NCBI GenBank assembly: GCA_000827205.1
Contig: KN832556.1
Span: 165,436 to 229,435, forward strand
DNA from: Plicaturopsis crispa FD-325 SS-3
Taxonomy: Eukaryota; Basidiomycota; Agaricomycetes; Amylocorticiales; Amylocorticiaceae
Length of the DNA: 64,000 nucleotides
Reading direction: 5' to 3'
Program-made: the position numbers and the translations under genes
In this document: positions 44,234-56,036 of the stretch, one piece after another
Position numbering within the stretch: position 1 is the stretch's first letter
Layout of the letters: every line of letters begins with the position of its first letter
The notes under the pieces: model-generated
What the model was told of the DNA's origin: nothing
Seen by the model: the letters and a program-made list of their open reading frames with translations, nothing else
Databases searched by the model: none

Positions 44234-44364
44234 CAAGTCCCTCGCAAAGATCTCGAAGGAATAATGGAAGAGGCCTGCGCGAAGGAAAAACGCCTCTAAC
44301 TAGAGGCGCGAACCCCCCGGTCAATCCACCTCTAGTTAGAAACGAAACGTGGGAACCACAGGTG
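44234..44364. repeat. KDZ right terminal inverted repeat (131 bp)
   Basis: Inverse copy of 32335-32465 with no mismatch seen; the flank 44365-44372 repeats CATCCAAA. Confidence 0.95.
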
Positions 44365-44372
44365 CATCCAAA

Positions 44373-45244
44373 CCAAATCCTGACAATACAAATCCATCCG
44401 TTAACAAACCGACATGATCACCAGCCGGAAAGGCTTACGGGCGCAGTCAGAAATGTCTCGAAAGAGTTCAACGACAGCGCAGAGGTGGGTAGGGAAACGC
44501 CCTTTTGCTTCGCTCTACCATTTTTATCGCGTTGACACTGCGGCGAATGTCATGCAGTTAAGCATTTTCCACTAGATCCAGTAAGCTGAACGAGATCTTG
44601 TCGAATATGCGTCCCGATGCTATGCCATGCGCCAGGTGTTATAGGTGGATGGGACGTCTGGCCGCGCAGCTTCAGGAACGACAGCAGGCCCCGGAGTGGT
44701 CGCTGTACCAGTGCTCCAGGATGACCGTCTCGGTGTTCGCGAGAGGGACATGCATGACGCGGATCTCGCGCACGACAGGCCTGGGGAAGAAAATGGTGAG
44801 ATACGAGCTTGATTTGCCCATCTAAGTCTCTGATAGAGGTTGACGTCAGTTGCGGGCACAGTACGGGAATCGTCAAAACTCGACGGCGTATCATGGATGC
44901 GGCGAAGCCATGGGTACCTAGACGTTAGGCGTCTGGATTTGTATGGTGACGAAACGACCCCTCACTCACCTCAGTAGAACTTGACAAGATGAAGTCGCAA
45001 ATCCTCTTGCTTAGGTGGTGACGCGGACGGATACTTCAGTCGACGCAGACCAGAAAAAGGGAGTTTCAAATAACAGAATGAGTGGATTGGTTGAGAGACA
45101 AGATGTGCAACAACAGAGAATTATTTAAACAGCTTAGAGTACGGTAAGAAAAGAAAATAATCGATAACCGATAATGATGAAGGAGCGTGACGTTAAACGG
45201 GGTGTTCTGGGCAACAACTCTGGACCAGCAGAGGTGAAAGCGCG
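44373..45244. other. Intergenic with a possible gene remnant
   Basis: On the minus strand around 44.69-44.78 kb a short exon-like frame reads RPVVREIRVMHVPLANTETV followed by ILEHWYSDHSGACC and soon stops. An acceptor-like CAG precedes it. It resembles an orphan exon of a lost gene, but the family is not recognised. Nothing else is supported. Confidence 0.3.
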
Positions 45245-45904
45245 TCAAACACGACGGCGTGAGGAAGATTCACGCGCAAGGCGCCTGGAGGACCGTTCGG
45301 GGCCGGAAGAAGAGAGGGACACCACATCATTGAAGCGCTGTGCTAGGCCAGAGCCATCGAGAGGGTCAATCTGAAGGTCGGCCTTGGTGAACAACTGAGA
45401 CCGGACGGGCGTAGGGTACGGAGCATATCCCTATTCACAACTGTCAGCCATCGACAAGATACAGTTCAAAGAGAGGAAGGGACGTACAGTGGTGACGGGC
45501 GCGGTATGTTGGGACCGGCCTGTGCGTGCTTCGTTGGCGAGCTGAGGCAAGCCCTCGTAGATATCAGGGACGGCGTTCTTCCTCTTGCGGTCCGCGGGCG
45601 AGATGGGTTTCTGGACAGGTGGGCGGAGCATGGGGAGCTCGGGGAGCTTGCGGTAGAGGTCCTGCATGCTCGAGTCCACGGTCGGGTAGGTGGGGTGCTC
45701 GCGGGTGGTGAGCGCACGCGAGCGCTGGGAGAGCTTGATGTAGTAGTCCTGCGTTTCGGCGGATTCCACCCCCCACTGCTTCTCGATGCTGGCACGCGAA
45801 ACAACCCCATCCGGTCCTCTGAGCAGGATGTGGTTCTCGAGGTAGTAGACGTCGGGAGGAAGTTTGGAGCTCTTGGCGCGCGTGGCACAGGGAGTGCGAG
45901 ACAT
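45245..45904 (-). CDS. Unknown conserved-looking 200-aa protein
   Basis: Two exons, 45904-45488 and 45430-45245, join in phase 0 to give about 200 residues. The protein starts MSRTPCATRAKSSKLPPDVY, has LENHILLRGPDGVVSRASIE followed by KQWGVESAETQDYYIKLSQR, and ends in a basic Arg/Ser tail (SRRLARESSSRRRV). The N-terminal part looks like a small folded domain; there is no signal peptide or membrane segment. I do not recognise the family. Its clean coding structure just outside the KDZ element marks the beginning of ordinary host gene space. Confidence 0.65.
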
Positions 45905-47214
45905 TGATGTAAGAGTAGATGAGTGGTGGGAGAGGAGTTTGCTGGGTGTGAGGTTCGAACCTGACGGTGGTGCGAGCGCAAATTGAAGGGGGAAGAGATG
46001 GAGAGAACGGACGGGCAAGGTTGCACTTTATACTGAGCGTTGGAACGTCACTCGCGTGCGTGTGACATGCTCGCGTCGCGTGTCCTTTGGCATTGTCCAC
46101 AATGGCAGATTTCCCGATCGCTTTGGCCCTGAACGACGGCCATTGTTCAGCGTCAGTTGTCCATTTACCTTACATGGCAATGGGTACACATTGCCCTGCT
46201 TTGCTTCGCTTTGTCGTTCGGAATTTTATTCATCGTAATGACTGCATGAGGCAATCATGGGCTCTGGCAGCCTAAGGCAGACGCAATGTAAATCGAGGAC
46301 ATGCGGTAGTTTGACGGCAGGTGAGTGCACGGGGTCGGGCCTTGTTAGGCCTCGGACTTGGAAACGTTCAACGCTTTCACGCTCCCATGCAGGTCCTGTG
46401 GGGCAGAAATGTTAGCGACATAGAGTACTAGCGATTTTGCAATTACTTGACAGGTCTTGGGAGTTGCGGAGGCCCAGTATCGTCATGTCCGCGTGTTTCA
46501 CCTACAAAGCGCTGGTGTTGACCTGGTGTTAACGTTCTGCCAAACCTGTGTTCGCCTGCGGCCTGCCCGACCCTGCATTAGCTATTCTGTTGACCGACTT
46601 GGGTTCCATTGCCGATTCAACCGTTCGATACCTGTGCATAATTCCGGCTCAATGAACAAGTTTCGTGATACAAAGAATTCGTCGAAGAACAAGTTCAACT
46701 GACGGGATTCAAACGTTAATTTTCGTGCACCCAGACTTCACGGGTATTGTGCTCGCTCCCAGGTCGTTCCATGGCCAGCCTCCGTTCACCAAGCAGTTGG
46801 CGCTGGTGCAATCCTTCAGATAGTTTTCTGCCGATGGAAGATGCCCATTTACGAAAACAGCGGAGACAACATGGACTTGGCTGAAATAGTCGGCGCACGT
46901 CACTACGTCGCAGAGCCGTCAAAATCAGCGCCACCCGATGCGAGGTCCGAGACCACCGCCACTTGACCGCCACCGTCTCTTGTACCGCCAACTGCTCCTA
47001 GAAATTTGCCTTGTCTTTGTGCGCCGACTACTGTGCTCTATCTATCGTATACTCTACGGGAAAGACGGTGCTCTTTACGCGCGCCTTGAAGACGAACTCA
47101 AGACCTAGCTGCGCGGAACGGCAGCATCGCTCCCGGCCCTACCACAGTCTGCACAACTTGGATTACTCGATCGCATCCTCGCCTCGCCCGGACAGTGTCG
47201 ATTAACTCACTACA
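45905..47214. other. Divergent intergenic region upstream of UPF2
   Basis: It holds the promoters of the minus-strand unknown gene and of UPF2. A minus-strand frame at 46709-46903 (MTCADYFSQVHVVSAVFVNG) is protein-like in composition but isolated. No other structure is supported. Confidence 0.45.
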
Positions 47215-50200
47215 ATGGAGGCCTCCCTAAACGGCGGGCAATCGACCATCAAGGTCGACGAAGAGAAGAGCCGTTTCGCTAAGCGCGTCAAGCTCAAGGA
47301 GCTGAATGCCAATCCTCCGAGCACGGGTGCGTTGAAGCAAGTGCCTACTGAGATACCGTATATGCTCAACATGTCCCTTCAGAATCTTCGAAAATGGACT
47401 CGTCGTTAAAACGACATACGGCGCTCATCAAGCGCATACGCCAATCTCTAGCCGCCGACCAACGGGACCAACTTCTAAAGGACATCGACTCCTTGACACT
47501 GGAGAAGTATATTGACGAGATAGCCGGTGCAGCCGTTGAAGGCATTTCGAGATGCAAAACCGAGAAGGATGTTTGGAGTGCGGTCGAGGTATGTCAAGCA
47601 TATGTCAAGCGTTATCACTGCTAATATTGAAACGCGTGTCCTTGCTATGTAGATCATCTGTGCACTTCATCGCCGTTTTCCGAAGAGCTTCACGCCCGTC
47701 CTCGTCTCGTCGCTGTCTACGGCACTTGCTCCACCATCGCGTACTGCCCTAGCGGCCATGCCCCAGGAACAACGCGAGAAGGAAGAAACAGCCCGAGTGG
47801 TGCGCCAGCGGCCTGTCCTTCGGGTATGTGCAGAGCTTGCATTGGTTGGTATTATAAACGACTCTCCGACAAGAAGCGGCGGCGAATTCATAATGAAGGC
47901 GTTGAAGGACTTGGTACGGCGCTCATATAGTCCAGAAATATTGATGATCTATATTCTGACCCAAATTAGCTTTCCAATGATCCTTCTCTCTCGTCGCTGC
48001 CATTACTGTCTACGTTTCTCAAATCATATTCCCGGCCCTATCTCGGCATTACACCACCTGCAACGAAGCAAATATCAGCGGTTTCCGAACCTGGCACACT
48101 ATCTTCCGCTACAACGAATGCTCAGAATGGCGCGTTTCCCGAGCTATTCAACGAACAAGAAGAGCTCGTGGAACAGGATGTCCGCGATCGCTTCAAACGA
48201 ATGTGCGAGGGTTATTTCGAGAATGTGTCCAAGAAACTCGTCATTGAGCACAAGGCAAGTCAGCAATTGAATCTCTGCGTGGTCGTAGGTGGCATATGTT
48301 TACGCCACATTAGCGTCTGCAAGAGCAAGACCGCAAGAATCACGAAGCATATATCCGATCAGGAGAAATATTTGAGGACCGTCAACAGGCTTATGAAAAA
48401 ATGACCAAGGGCTACGAAAAGCTGCTCGCAAGTTGCCAGACGTGAGGGTCACTCTATATACTCTCTGCTGGATTTTGGCTTAAGATGTTGAGAACGACAG
48501 ACTCGCAGAGTTGCTATACCTCCCCATGCCTTCGTTGCCGACAAGTGCACAGAAGACCGATTCTATCTTGATCGGCTCGAATTCAGGTCATCATCTTGGA
48601 GACGACTCAGAAGAGGCACTGCTAGCCGCGGGTGGAAAGTGGGAAGACGAGGAAGAACGCAGGTTCTTCGAGGATATTCAAGACCTGAAGGATTTCGTAC
48701 CCAAGAGCGTTTTGGGCATCGAAGATGACGGAGAGTCAAGTGGTAATGGAGACGATGAGGCCAAGGTGGAGGCTGAGAAGGAGAAGGCCGAAGAGGAGGC
48801 ACGTAAATTGGAGGAAGAATTAGAGGGCCTTAAGATCCAGAGCGACCAAGCCGCGAATGGAAATGGGGACGTACCGCGTGCCAAACGCGATGCAACAGCC
48901 ACAGGAGATGAGGATGATAATGATGACGGGTGAGCTGCGACCATTTGTTAGGGAAAGTGGTCGATGATGACACTATTCAGGGCGGCGACCCCCACGCCAA
49001 TATCTCCCAAGCTCTTGACGCCTCCTCTGTCTCCTAATTTGACGCCGCAGGGTCCTTCGCAGCTACTTACAGCTTTACTCGCGCGCTTGCCTGAAGCTAC
49101 CAACCGCGCTCTTATTGATCAAGCCGCGGTCGATTTCGCATTTCTTAACTCAAAGGCCGCCAGGAAACGTCTCGTCAGGGTGCGTTCTGACGAATACCTT
49201 CAGCTACTATTGCTGATCAATGTTTACTATCTCTGCCAGTTTCTGGGACAAGTTCCGAAGAATAGGACAGATCTGTTGCCGCACTACTCGCGATTTGTTG
49301 CGACACTGAACAGGTACATGCCCGATATCGGGAATGAACTCGTTAGTCTGGTGCGTTTCATCTCATTCCCTGGAGCAATGTCCGCGACTGAGGTTGAGTT
49401 GTATCTGGTCTCACAAGTTGGACGAAGAATTCCGTTATCTTCAGCGGAAAAAGAATGTCGTCAAAGAACTATCTGAAGTGCGATTGAAGGTACATCAGCC
49501 GTCAGGTTATTATGTTCCGTCTATTATCAAGCTCACTTGCCGATACAGAACATAACGTTCTTGTCAAATCTGACCAAATTCCGCGTCGTTCCCCCACATC
49601 TCATACTGCACATCTTCAAAGTGTGCTTGGATGATTTCTCGGGCACTAACGTAGAAAATATCGCACTCCTTCTTGAGGGATGTGGCAGATTCCTCCTGCG
49701 AAGTGACGATACACGGCAGCGATTTGCCACAATGGTTAGTCTGCACCTACGATTTAGCCGAGGACTGCTCAAAGGAAACGGTGTTGCTGTTCTCGCCAGG
49801 TCGAGCTTATGAGACGTAAGCAAAGTATGCAGCATTTCGATCAGAGGCAGCTTCTCCTACTCGAGAATGCTTACTATCAGGTACGCATGGCACGCGAAAC
49901 ACGCCGACGTTGCGGGCATAACCACTTTGACAGTGCAATCCACCCGAACGTGCTCCTCGACAGGAGAAGGAACGTTCGACTGTGGAGCTGTTCGTCCGAC
50001 ATCTCATCTACGACGTCCTCGCGAAGAAAACAATCGATAAAGTGCTCAGGCTGATCCGCAAGCTTGACTGGGACGACGCCGAGACTCAGCGCGTCCTCCA
50101 CAAGATCTTCACGAAGCCTTGGAAGCTCAAATATGGCAACATCAGTCTCCTGGCGATGCTCAACTACGATCTACAGCGCTACCATCCGTCTTTCATTATC

Positions 50201-51707
50201 GCCGTTGCGGACCAAGTTTTGGAAGACATCCGGCGAGGACTCGAACAGAATGTTTACAGCACTAACCAACGTCGCGTAGCCTCCATGAAGTATCTGGCAG
50301 AGCTGTATATATACCGTCTCTTTGGCTCCAGTCTCATATTCGATACATTATGGTCTTTGGTTACTTTTGGACATCGTGAGTTCTTCACGTGCATCCACTC
50401 TCAAGACGCCCTTCGTTAATTTAGCCTTCCAGCCGACGGACGTCCTCTGCCTCAGCAGCCGTGTGTACTGGATATGCCGGACGACTTCTTTCGCATCCGA
50501 CTAGTATGCGTTCTTCTTGATACTTGCGGCATGTGCTTCGACCGTGGTACGCAGAAGAAGAAACTCGACAATTTCTTGACGTTTTTCCAGGCGAGCCTGT
50601 TTCTATTTTCTTCATCATTCGCATATGTAGGCTTATATCGTCCATTATCAAGTACTATGTGCATTGCAAAGACGATCTCCCCATGGACGTTGCTTTCATG
50701 CTTTCGGATTCGCTCGAGGTCGTCATTCCCACGTTTCGATCATATGCGTACATTACTGACCATTTTTAAAGGCCGTCAGACCGAAGATAGTGATGTTCAA
50801 AACACTTGAGGAAGCTGCTACTGCAGTAGATGAGATGCTCAACCAGGCTTTCCAACATGCCGGTCGTACGTTGTGTCTCCTAGTTTTCCTCGTGTCTTTT
50901 TTGACGACGCGTTCCCCCATAGTCATGGCCGCCGAAGGAGAGGAAAGTGGAGAGGATAGCGGCGATGAAGATGACAGGCCCCAGGAGGTCGAGGAAGAAG
51001 AGGAGTATAATGGCGATCCGGAGTCTCCGGTATGAACCATTTCTCACATGCTTGGATTTTGTTTTCAGTATGCTAACCTCGGCACGCAGACCGACGAACG
51101 TGCACCATCCCCCGATCCCGTTGTGGTCTTGTCTGCTCAGGAGAACCTTGGACCCTCGGAAGAGGCTGACGCCGAATTTGCGAAGGAGCTTGCCAAGATG
51201 GTCACCGACTCCTCTGCTGAATCGCGTAAAGTTGACAAGAAAACTGCGCTTGCTCTCTGGGACTCCGCCGTTGTTCCCCCAGGTGTCCGTAGGAAGCGAA
51301 ATGAAGATACTGACGACGACGCGGACGGCTCAGATGCTGATGGTCCTAATGCTGAAAACGTCATGAAATTCACCTTCTTAACCAAACGCGGAAATAAGCC
51401 CCAGGTGGGTCGATTGCACATAGGCGTGCATTCTCACTCAATCATCCTCGTTTGCAGGCTCGCCAACTTGCTGTCCCTGCAGCCTCAGCATTAGCTGTCC
51501 ACACGCAGTCTGCCCAGCTACAAGAGAAGGTTGAACAGCAGCACTTGAAGCGCCTGGTTCTCGACTACGAACAGCGAGAAGAGGCAGAGGAACTAAGGGG
51601 TGAGCGAGATGTAATTCTTCTCTCTCAGGAATCTACCTACTTACGCTGCATCAGCTCTGGAAGCTCGCAATCGTGCTGGGGCTATCAAGATACGCTACGT
51701 GGGCTAA
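47215..51707 (+). CDS. UPF2: UPF2/NMD2, nonsense-mediated mRNA decay factor
   Basis: About 18 exons encode a protein of roughly 1,050-1,100 residues. Family signatures in order: SSLKRHTALIKRIRQSLAAD and MIF4G-1 (IICALHRRFP); the linker NHEAYIRSGEIFEDRQQAYE; MIF4G-2 (DFAFLNSKAARKRLVR, VPKNRTDLLPHYSRFVATLN, NITFLSNLTKFRV); MIF4G-3 (VLRLIRKLDWDDAETQRVLH, PSFIIAVADQVLEDIRRGLE, MKYLAELYIYR, DNFLTFFQ, LPMDVAFMLSDSLE); an acidic run (ESGEDSGDEDDRPQEVEEEE); and the C-terminal UPF1-binding region (MKFTFLTKRGNKPQ, KRLVLDYEQREEAEEL), ending at 51707 with ARNRAGAIKIRYVG. UPF2 bridges UPF3 and UPF1 on mRNAs with premature stops, mainly in cytoplasm. The intron 48255-48313 uses a GC donor (AAG|GCAAGT). The gene looks intact. 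Confidence 0.93.
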
Positions 51708-52308
51708 CGCATGGCTTGCCTCCGACGTCTTTCCGGCCATCGCTTGCCTCGTACTCTCCGGCATTTCTGCCCGCTGCCCGCTCTTATTCGCGCTTTTTTG
51801 TAGCGCCCGCAACCCTGTAGGCCTGACGGATCACTGACCTCTAGCCTGGCGGCCCGCTCCGAGCCCCCGTCGCCTTTACACAGCACGGTGGCATGATCCA
51901 AATCTGAACGGTTGGCTCAGAGATGACTACCGGTCGTCATCCAAAGTTCACCCCGTCAACTTTGGAGCTGTCGTCCTTCGGCGATATGATTCCTGATTGT
52001 ATTCCTACACCTGTAATTATGAGCTACTCTCCAACGAACTTTTTTTCCCAGATTTAAGGCGAGCTGTACCGCCTGTCCGTCCGATGCGGTGTTTTCTTTG
52101 GGGGGTCCTCTACCCGATACGCGTCTTGTACGACGCGTTGACTCTGTACTTACTTCTTGAACTTGAACTTCACCTTCGACTACTGCTTTCCACCCGGCGA
52201 AACATTTACTGGTCCCTGCCTCTGCAGATATAAGCCTCGGCCTGTGTTATGAACTGGCCACTGGAATCGCAAAGTTGAAGTGCTGTGTTCGTGATCGCGC
52301 ACCCGGCC
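51708..52308. other. Intergenic between UPF2 and the Rad26-like gene
   Basis: No gene is supported. The region contains UPF2 3' sequence and the promoter of the next gene in the same direction. Confidence 0.5.
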
Positions 52309-55300
52309 ATGCAGGGTTCCGATGACTACTTCACCGACGACTTTGTCCTGGATGACCAGGCAATCGCGGTACTTGACCAGGAGGAACAGAAGTTTAGCCA
52401 GGCCCAACATGTCAAGGCATACCAGCCATCGCCGCCTGTGGCAAAACGCCAGAAAACCGAGCAGGGATGGAAGCCAGGGCTGGGAAACCGTACCGCGACT
52501 TTGGATGATTTGGACCTGCCCGAGATATCAGTCCAAGGCGACGGCACGTATGGATTTGGAGCGAATCCCAGTAGGCCAAAGACCACGACGCCAAGGCCAG
52601 CGGGACACGCAAATCGCGTCGTATCTGCTGGAGGTGGACAAATCCATGCAAAGCCTCCCTCGAACGCCTCAACGCGTGCAGTATCAAACCCTGCACCTGT
52701 TCCCTATCAACAAACGCGTCCTCCTGTCCCAAATCGACCTCCCTCGTTTCATCGTGCGCCAGACCCTCCACCTGCATCCCAGAATGTGTCGCGCACCTCC
52801 TTCCAACGGCAACAATCGTTTGGGCAGCAACCCCGTCCTCCAGCACCGGTGCCGGTATCTCGAGTGCAGCCACGCCAACGTTCATTGGTACTTACACCTC
52901 AAGCGATAGCGCCTGAGCCGAAGGGCGTTAGCCCTCAGATCGAAGCCATGCGTCTTCAGAATGAAGAGGTTCGCCTCATACGCAGCTCAATAGCTCTTTC
53001 GTGTATCGGTTTAATCAATAAAACTCCTTTCCTTTAGCTCATGAGGCAGAATCAGAAAATACAGGCCGACCTTGCAGCGGCTCAGGAGAAGATTATGTGT
53101 AAAGATGGAGAGGTGACCATACTACGCAAGGGCAAAGAGAAGGTGCGCAAGATATGTTTGCGAATATCGAGGTGAGGCTGATGTTTTCCCAGACTGCGCA
53201 AGACCATGCGGCGGAAGTTGCAAAGCTTAGAGCATCTAAGGAAGAGGCACTGGCTGCACTGGCGCAAGCGCAGAAAGCCATGAAAGAGGAGATGGAGCGA
53301 TTGAAAACTCAGTTCACATTCAAGGTTTTTTTTTCCTTCGATATAGGGCGAGTGGTGGAGCTAACCCATGTTCTTGCAGCAACACGAGATGGAAACATCC
53401 ACAAGAAAGCCTCCTATGTCTATTCGTGCGAAGCGTTTCGCTAAAGATATCCCTTCAACTCCTGCGCCTGTCCCTTCGCAGATTCGTGGCTGGAACACTG
53501 GGGATGCCGGAGCTGCAGGCCCCAGCAAGCCTTTGCCAGCTGGCCCGCGGTTTGACCATATCGCAAGGAGCAGTCCCAAAGCCACACGCCATGCCAGCAA
53601 GGCTGTAGCCGAGAATCCGCGGACGATGCTTCCTGGTTTCGTGAATGCATTCGCGTCGTCTTCTCCAGTTCGCTTGCGCTCTTCGCGCTCAATGAAAGGC
53701 AAGGGCAGAGAGATCCCCGAGGACGAAGGGGACGATATCTTCGGGAGGTCTGGGCGACTGTCGCCGCCCTCGATGTTCCAGTCGCAATTCAACAACTCCG
53801 GTCCACCGCCAATATCTCCTCCGAGCAGCCCAACACGCCCCCTCCCGCAGAACAACGATGTCGATGTGCAGATGGTTTCTGAGCCTCCTTGGGAGAATGA
53901 TGCAGGCTTAGCCACAGATCCTGGCGGCAGGGATAATGCCGATATACAAATGGTCGACGAAAGCGACGAGGCATTGCTTGATGCATACGACGAAGTCGAG
54001 CCTATGAACTGGCGAGAGCAGGTTCGTCCTTCACTGCGCTACTTCTCCCTCGCCCATTTACCCATCTATACTTCCCTTGCAGCTCCATCAAATTATTCTC
54101 ACTCATGCAGTCCCTTCCTCCTCCTCGTCGACGTTCCACTCTCTTCTCCGTGTACCGCTCCCTGCATCTCTTCCCTTTTCCTCAGCGGAAGCTTACACGA
54201 CAGCGTGTTCTCGAGTCCTTGAGATCATTGCTTCTTCTCGGCACAAGACATGGGATGCTGCTACCCAAGTCGTGTCAGAATCCCTAACACAAATGGCCAG
54301 CATACTGAACGCTGGAAATCTAGTAAGTCTTCCTAGGCCCGCCGTCTTACCGCTACGACTAACGGTCGAGGTAGATCACTCCTCTAATTGCTCTCATCAA
54401 TGTATCAAGCACGCTCGTCCTAACTCTGCCTCTATTCTCTACATCCTTTCTAACACCTCCGGATGGTATGGGCGAAGACGCTCTGCCTCGAATACTCGAG
54501 GTTACCTTCGACGTAATCCGAGATCGCATTTCGCCTGCGAATATTGACAAGGCCCCACTTGACGAGAAGCCAGGCTTGCTTTCGTTAGCACAAGAGACTG
54601 TAGGCCTGCTCGAGGCACTGACTTGGGATGCTCCGGACGAGCTCGAAGGATCGTAAGTGCCAGAGCCAGAGCCACCTACCGTTCTACTCCAATGCTAACA
54701 ACGCTTGCAGTTTAGCGTTGATCCCTCGAACTCAGGGCATCCTGTCTGTTCTCCTCGCCGAAGCGCAGCCAATCGAGCTTCTCGATCGCAGCGTGCGGCT
54801 TTTGGTATTCCTCGCATCCCGTCCGTCGTACTCTTCCCCTTTGCATTCCTTGACTGACCCGTGTATACAGGACCACAGTTATTCAGGCATTTGCTCTCAT
54901 TTCCCGGGCCTGATATGCCAGATCCCGATTATGCCAGGATCCCGCATATCGAGCGGCTGTGTTTACTTTTAGTGGATCCTAACCATCAGGGTCGCGAGGT
55001 CGGTTTCAATCATTGCAGTCTACGTACGTTGTTTGCTCACAGAATTTCGTAGGCCGAATCCATGAGAACTTCGATACTCGTTTTATTTGCGGCGTTGTCG
55101 ACGGCGCATGCTGACGCCCGCACTATCCTTTTGGAGTCGCAGCTGCTAATCCCCACCCTCGTCTTCTACTTGACGCACTTAGTATCCCCGCTCTGGGAAG
55201 ACGACGAAACTCTCATGGCGTCCCCTACGAGTGTATCTCCGTAAGTGTCCTAATATGCTCCTTGTGGCCCATCTAAATATCTATGGCAGGTTGGTCCGAC

Positions 55301-55704
55301 ATCTCAACCAAACACTGTTCCTTTTCTATCACTTGGTCATCGGTGCGGAGACGGTCAACTTGCGGCAAAAACTTGTCCATGGGCGCCATCGCGCGTTCAT
55401 TGGGATAATGCACATGTTCACCGTGACGTTTGGGCGACTGAGCCTGGCCGAGCCGCCTGACTGGATCGCGTCCGAGGACAGGTCAGAGTTGGAACAAATG
55501 ACTGGTGCGTATGTTTCAATGCAGCATTCTTCTCTAACTTATGTAGTGACCATTTCAGACATGGCAAGGCAGCTGCTGGAACTTGTTGTTGATGGGCCGG
55601 AGTATGATGGCGTGTGGGCGACGTTTCAAGACGATCCGGACCAGGATAGTGCTACGGACGACGAGGAGATGGAGGCACGGCGTCTCGAAACCAACGAGAT
55701 ATGA
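52309..55704 (+). CDS. ATRIP/Rad26-like DNA-damage checkpoint protein
   Basis: About ten exons. The start MQGSDDYFTDDFVLDDQAIA is acidic, like the RPA-binding N-terminus of ATRIP proteins. After a Pro/Gln-rich linker comes a coiled coil spread over three exons (LMRQNQKIQADLAAAQEKI; GEVTILRKGKEK; AAEVAKLRASKEEALAALAQ; MKEEMERLKTQF), the dimerisation segment of Rad26/ATRIP/UvsD. The long C-terminal part is alpha-helical, HEAT-like (LLSLAQETVGLLEALTW, LALIPRTQGILSVLLAEAQP, HIERLCLLLVDPNHQGRE, TVNLRQKLVHGRHRAFIGI) and ends in an acidic tail at 55704. Such proteins recruit the ATR/Rad3 kinase to RPA-coated single-stranded DNA. Assignment rests on architecture and the GEVTILR motif, so another large coiled-coil/helical protein remains possible. 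Confidence 0.75.
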
Positions 55705-56036
55705 GCCATTTACATTGAGCAATATCTGTATTTCTGAGCACGGAATGTATTTTTGACGATTCTCGATATCTAGGCTTGCTTTCCTAGGCATGCTCGACAA
55801 GTCTAACGGTTTGCTGAGCCATAAAGATACTTTTAAACAAGCCGACAATATATGCCACGGTATGATGCTGAGATCTGAGTGCCTGCAAGCGAGCGCAGAC
55901 AATGGGAAAATAGCCGACCCTGGTGGCGCGATCACGTGTGGATAATTTGCCACGATAAATGAACGGCGCGTCGTCTACTCTCCCTGTCTCTTGATTCTAC
56001 ATTGACGCTCCTTTTATCTCAGACTTGATCACCAGA

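Larger units (their letters stand above)
32335..44364. mobile_element. KDZ (Kyakuja-Dileera-Zisupton) transposon, 12,030 bp
   Basis: Both ends are 131-bp inverted repeats identical along their length (32335-32465 and 44234-44364), starting CACCTGTGGTTCCCACG, flanked by a perfect 8-bp duplication CATCCAAA. The 8-bp duplication and the transposase place it in the KDZ superfamily. It carries the transposase (minus, 32675-37915), a small minus-strand gene (38101-39153), a possible exon pair (39476-39890) and a plus-strand gene (41889-43739). A 1.8-kb element with its own TIRs sits inside the transposase gene, so the KDZ unit itself would be about 10.2 kb. Identical TIRs and perfect duplication point to a recent insertion. 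No TET/JBP-type dioxygenase, known as KDZ cargo in other basidiomycetes, was recognised. Confidence 0.95.

Noticed and set aside
45466-46026. Long overlapping minus-strand frame beside the unknown 200-aa gene
   Set aside because: It is a shadow frame of the real coding exon, with the Ser/Pro/Arg-rich composition of an out-of-frame reading.
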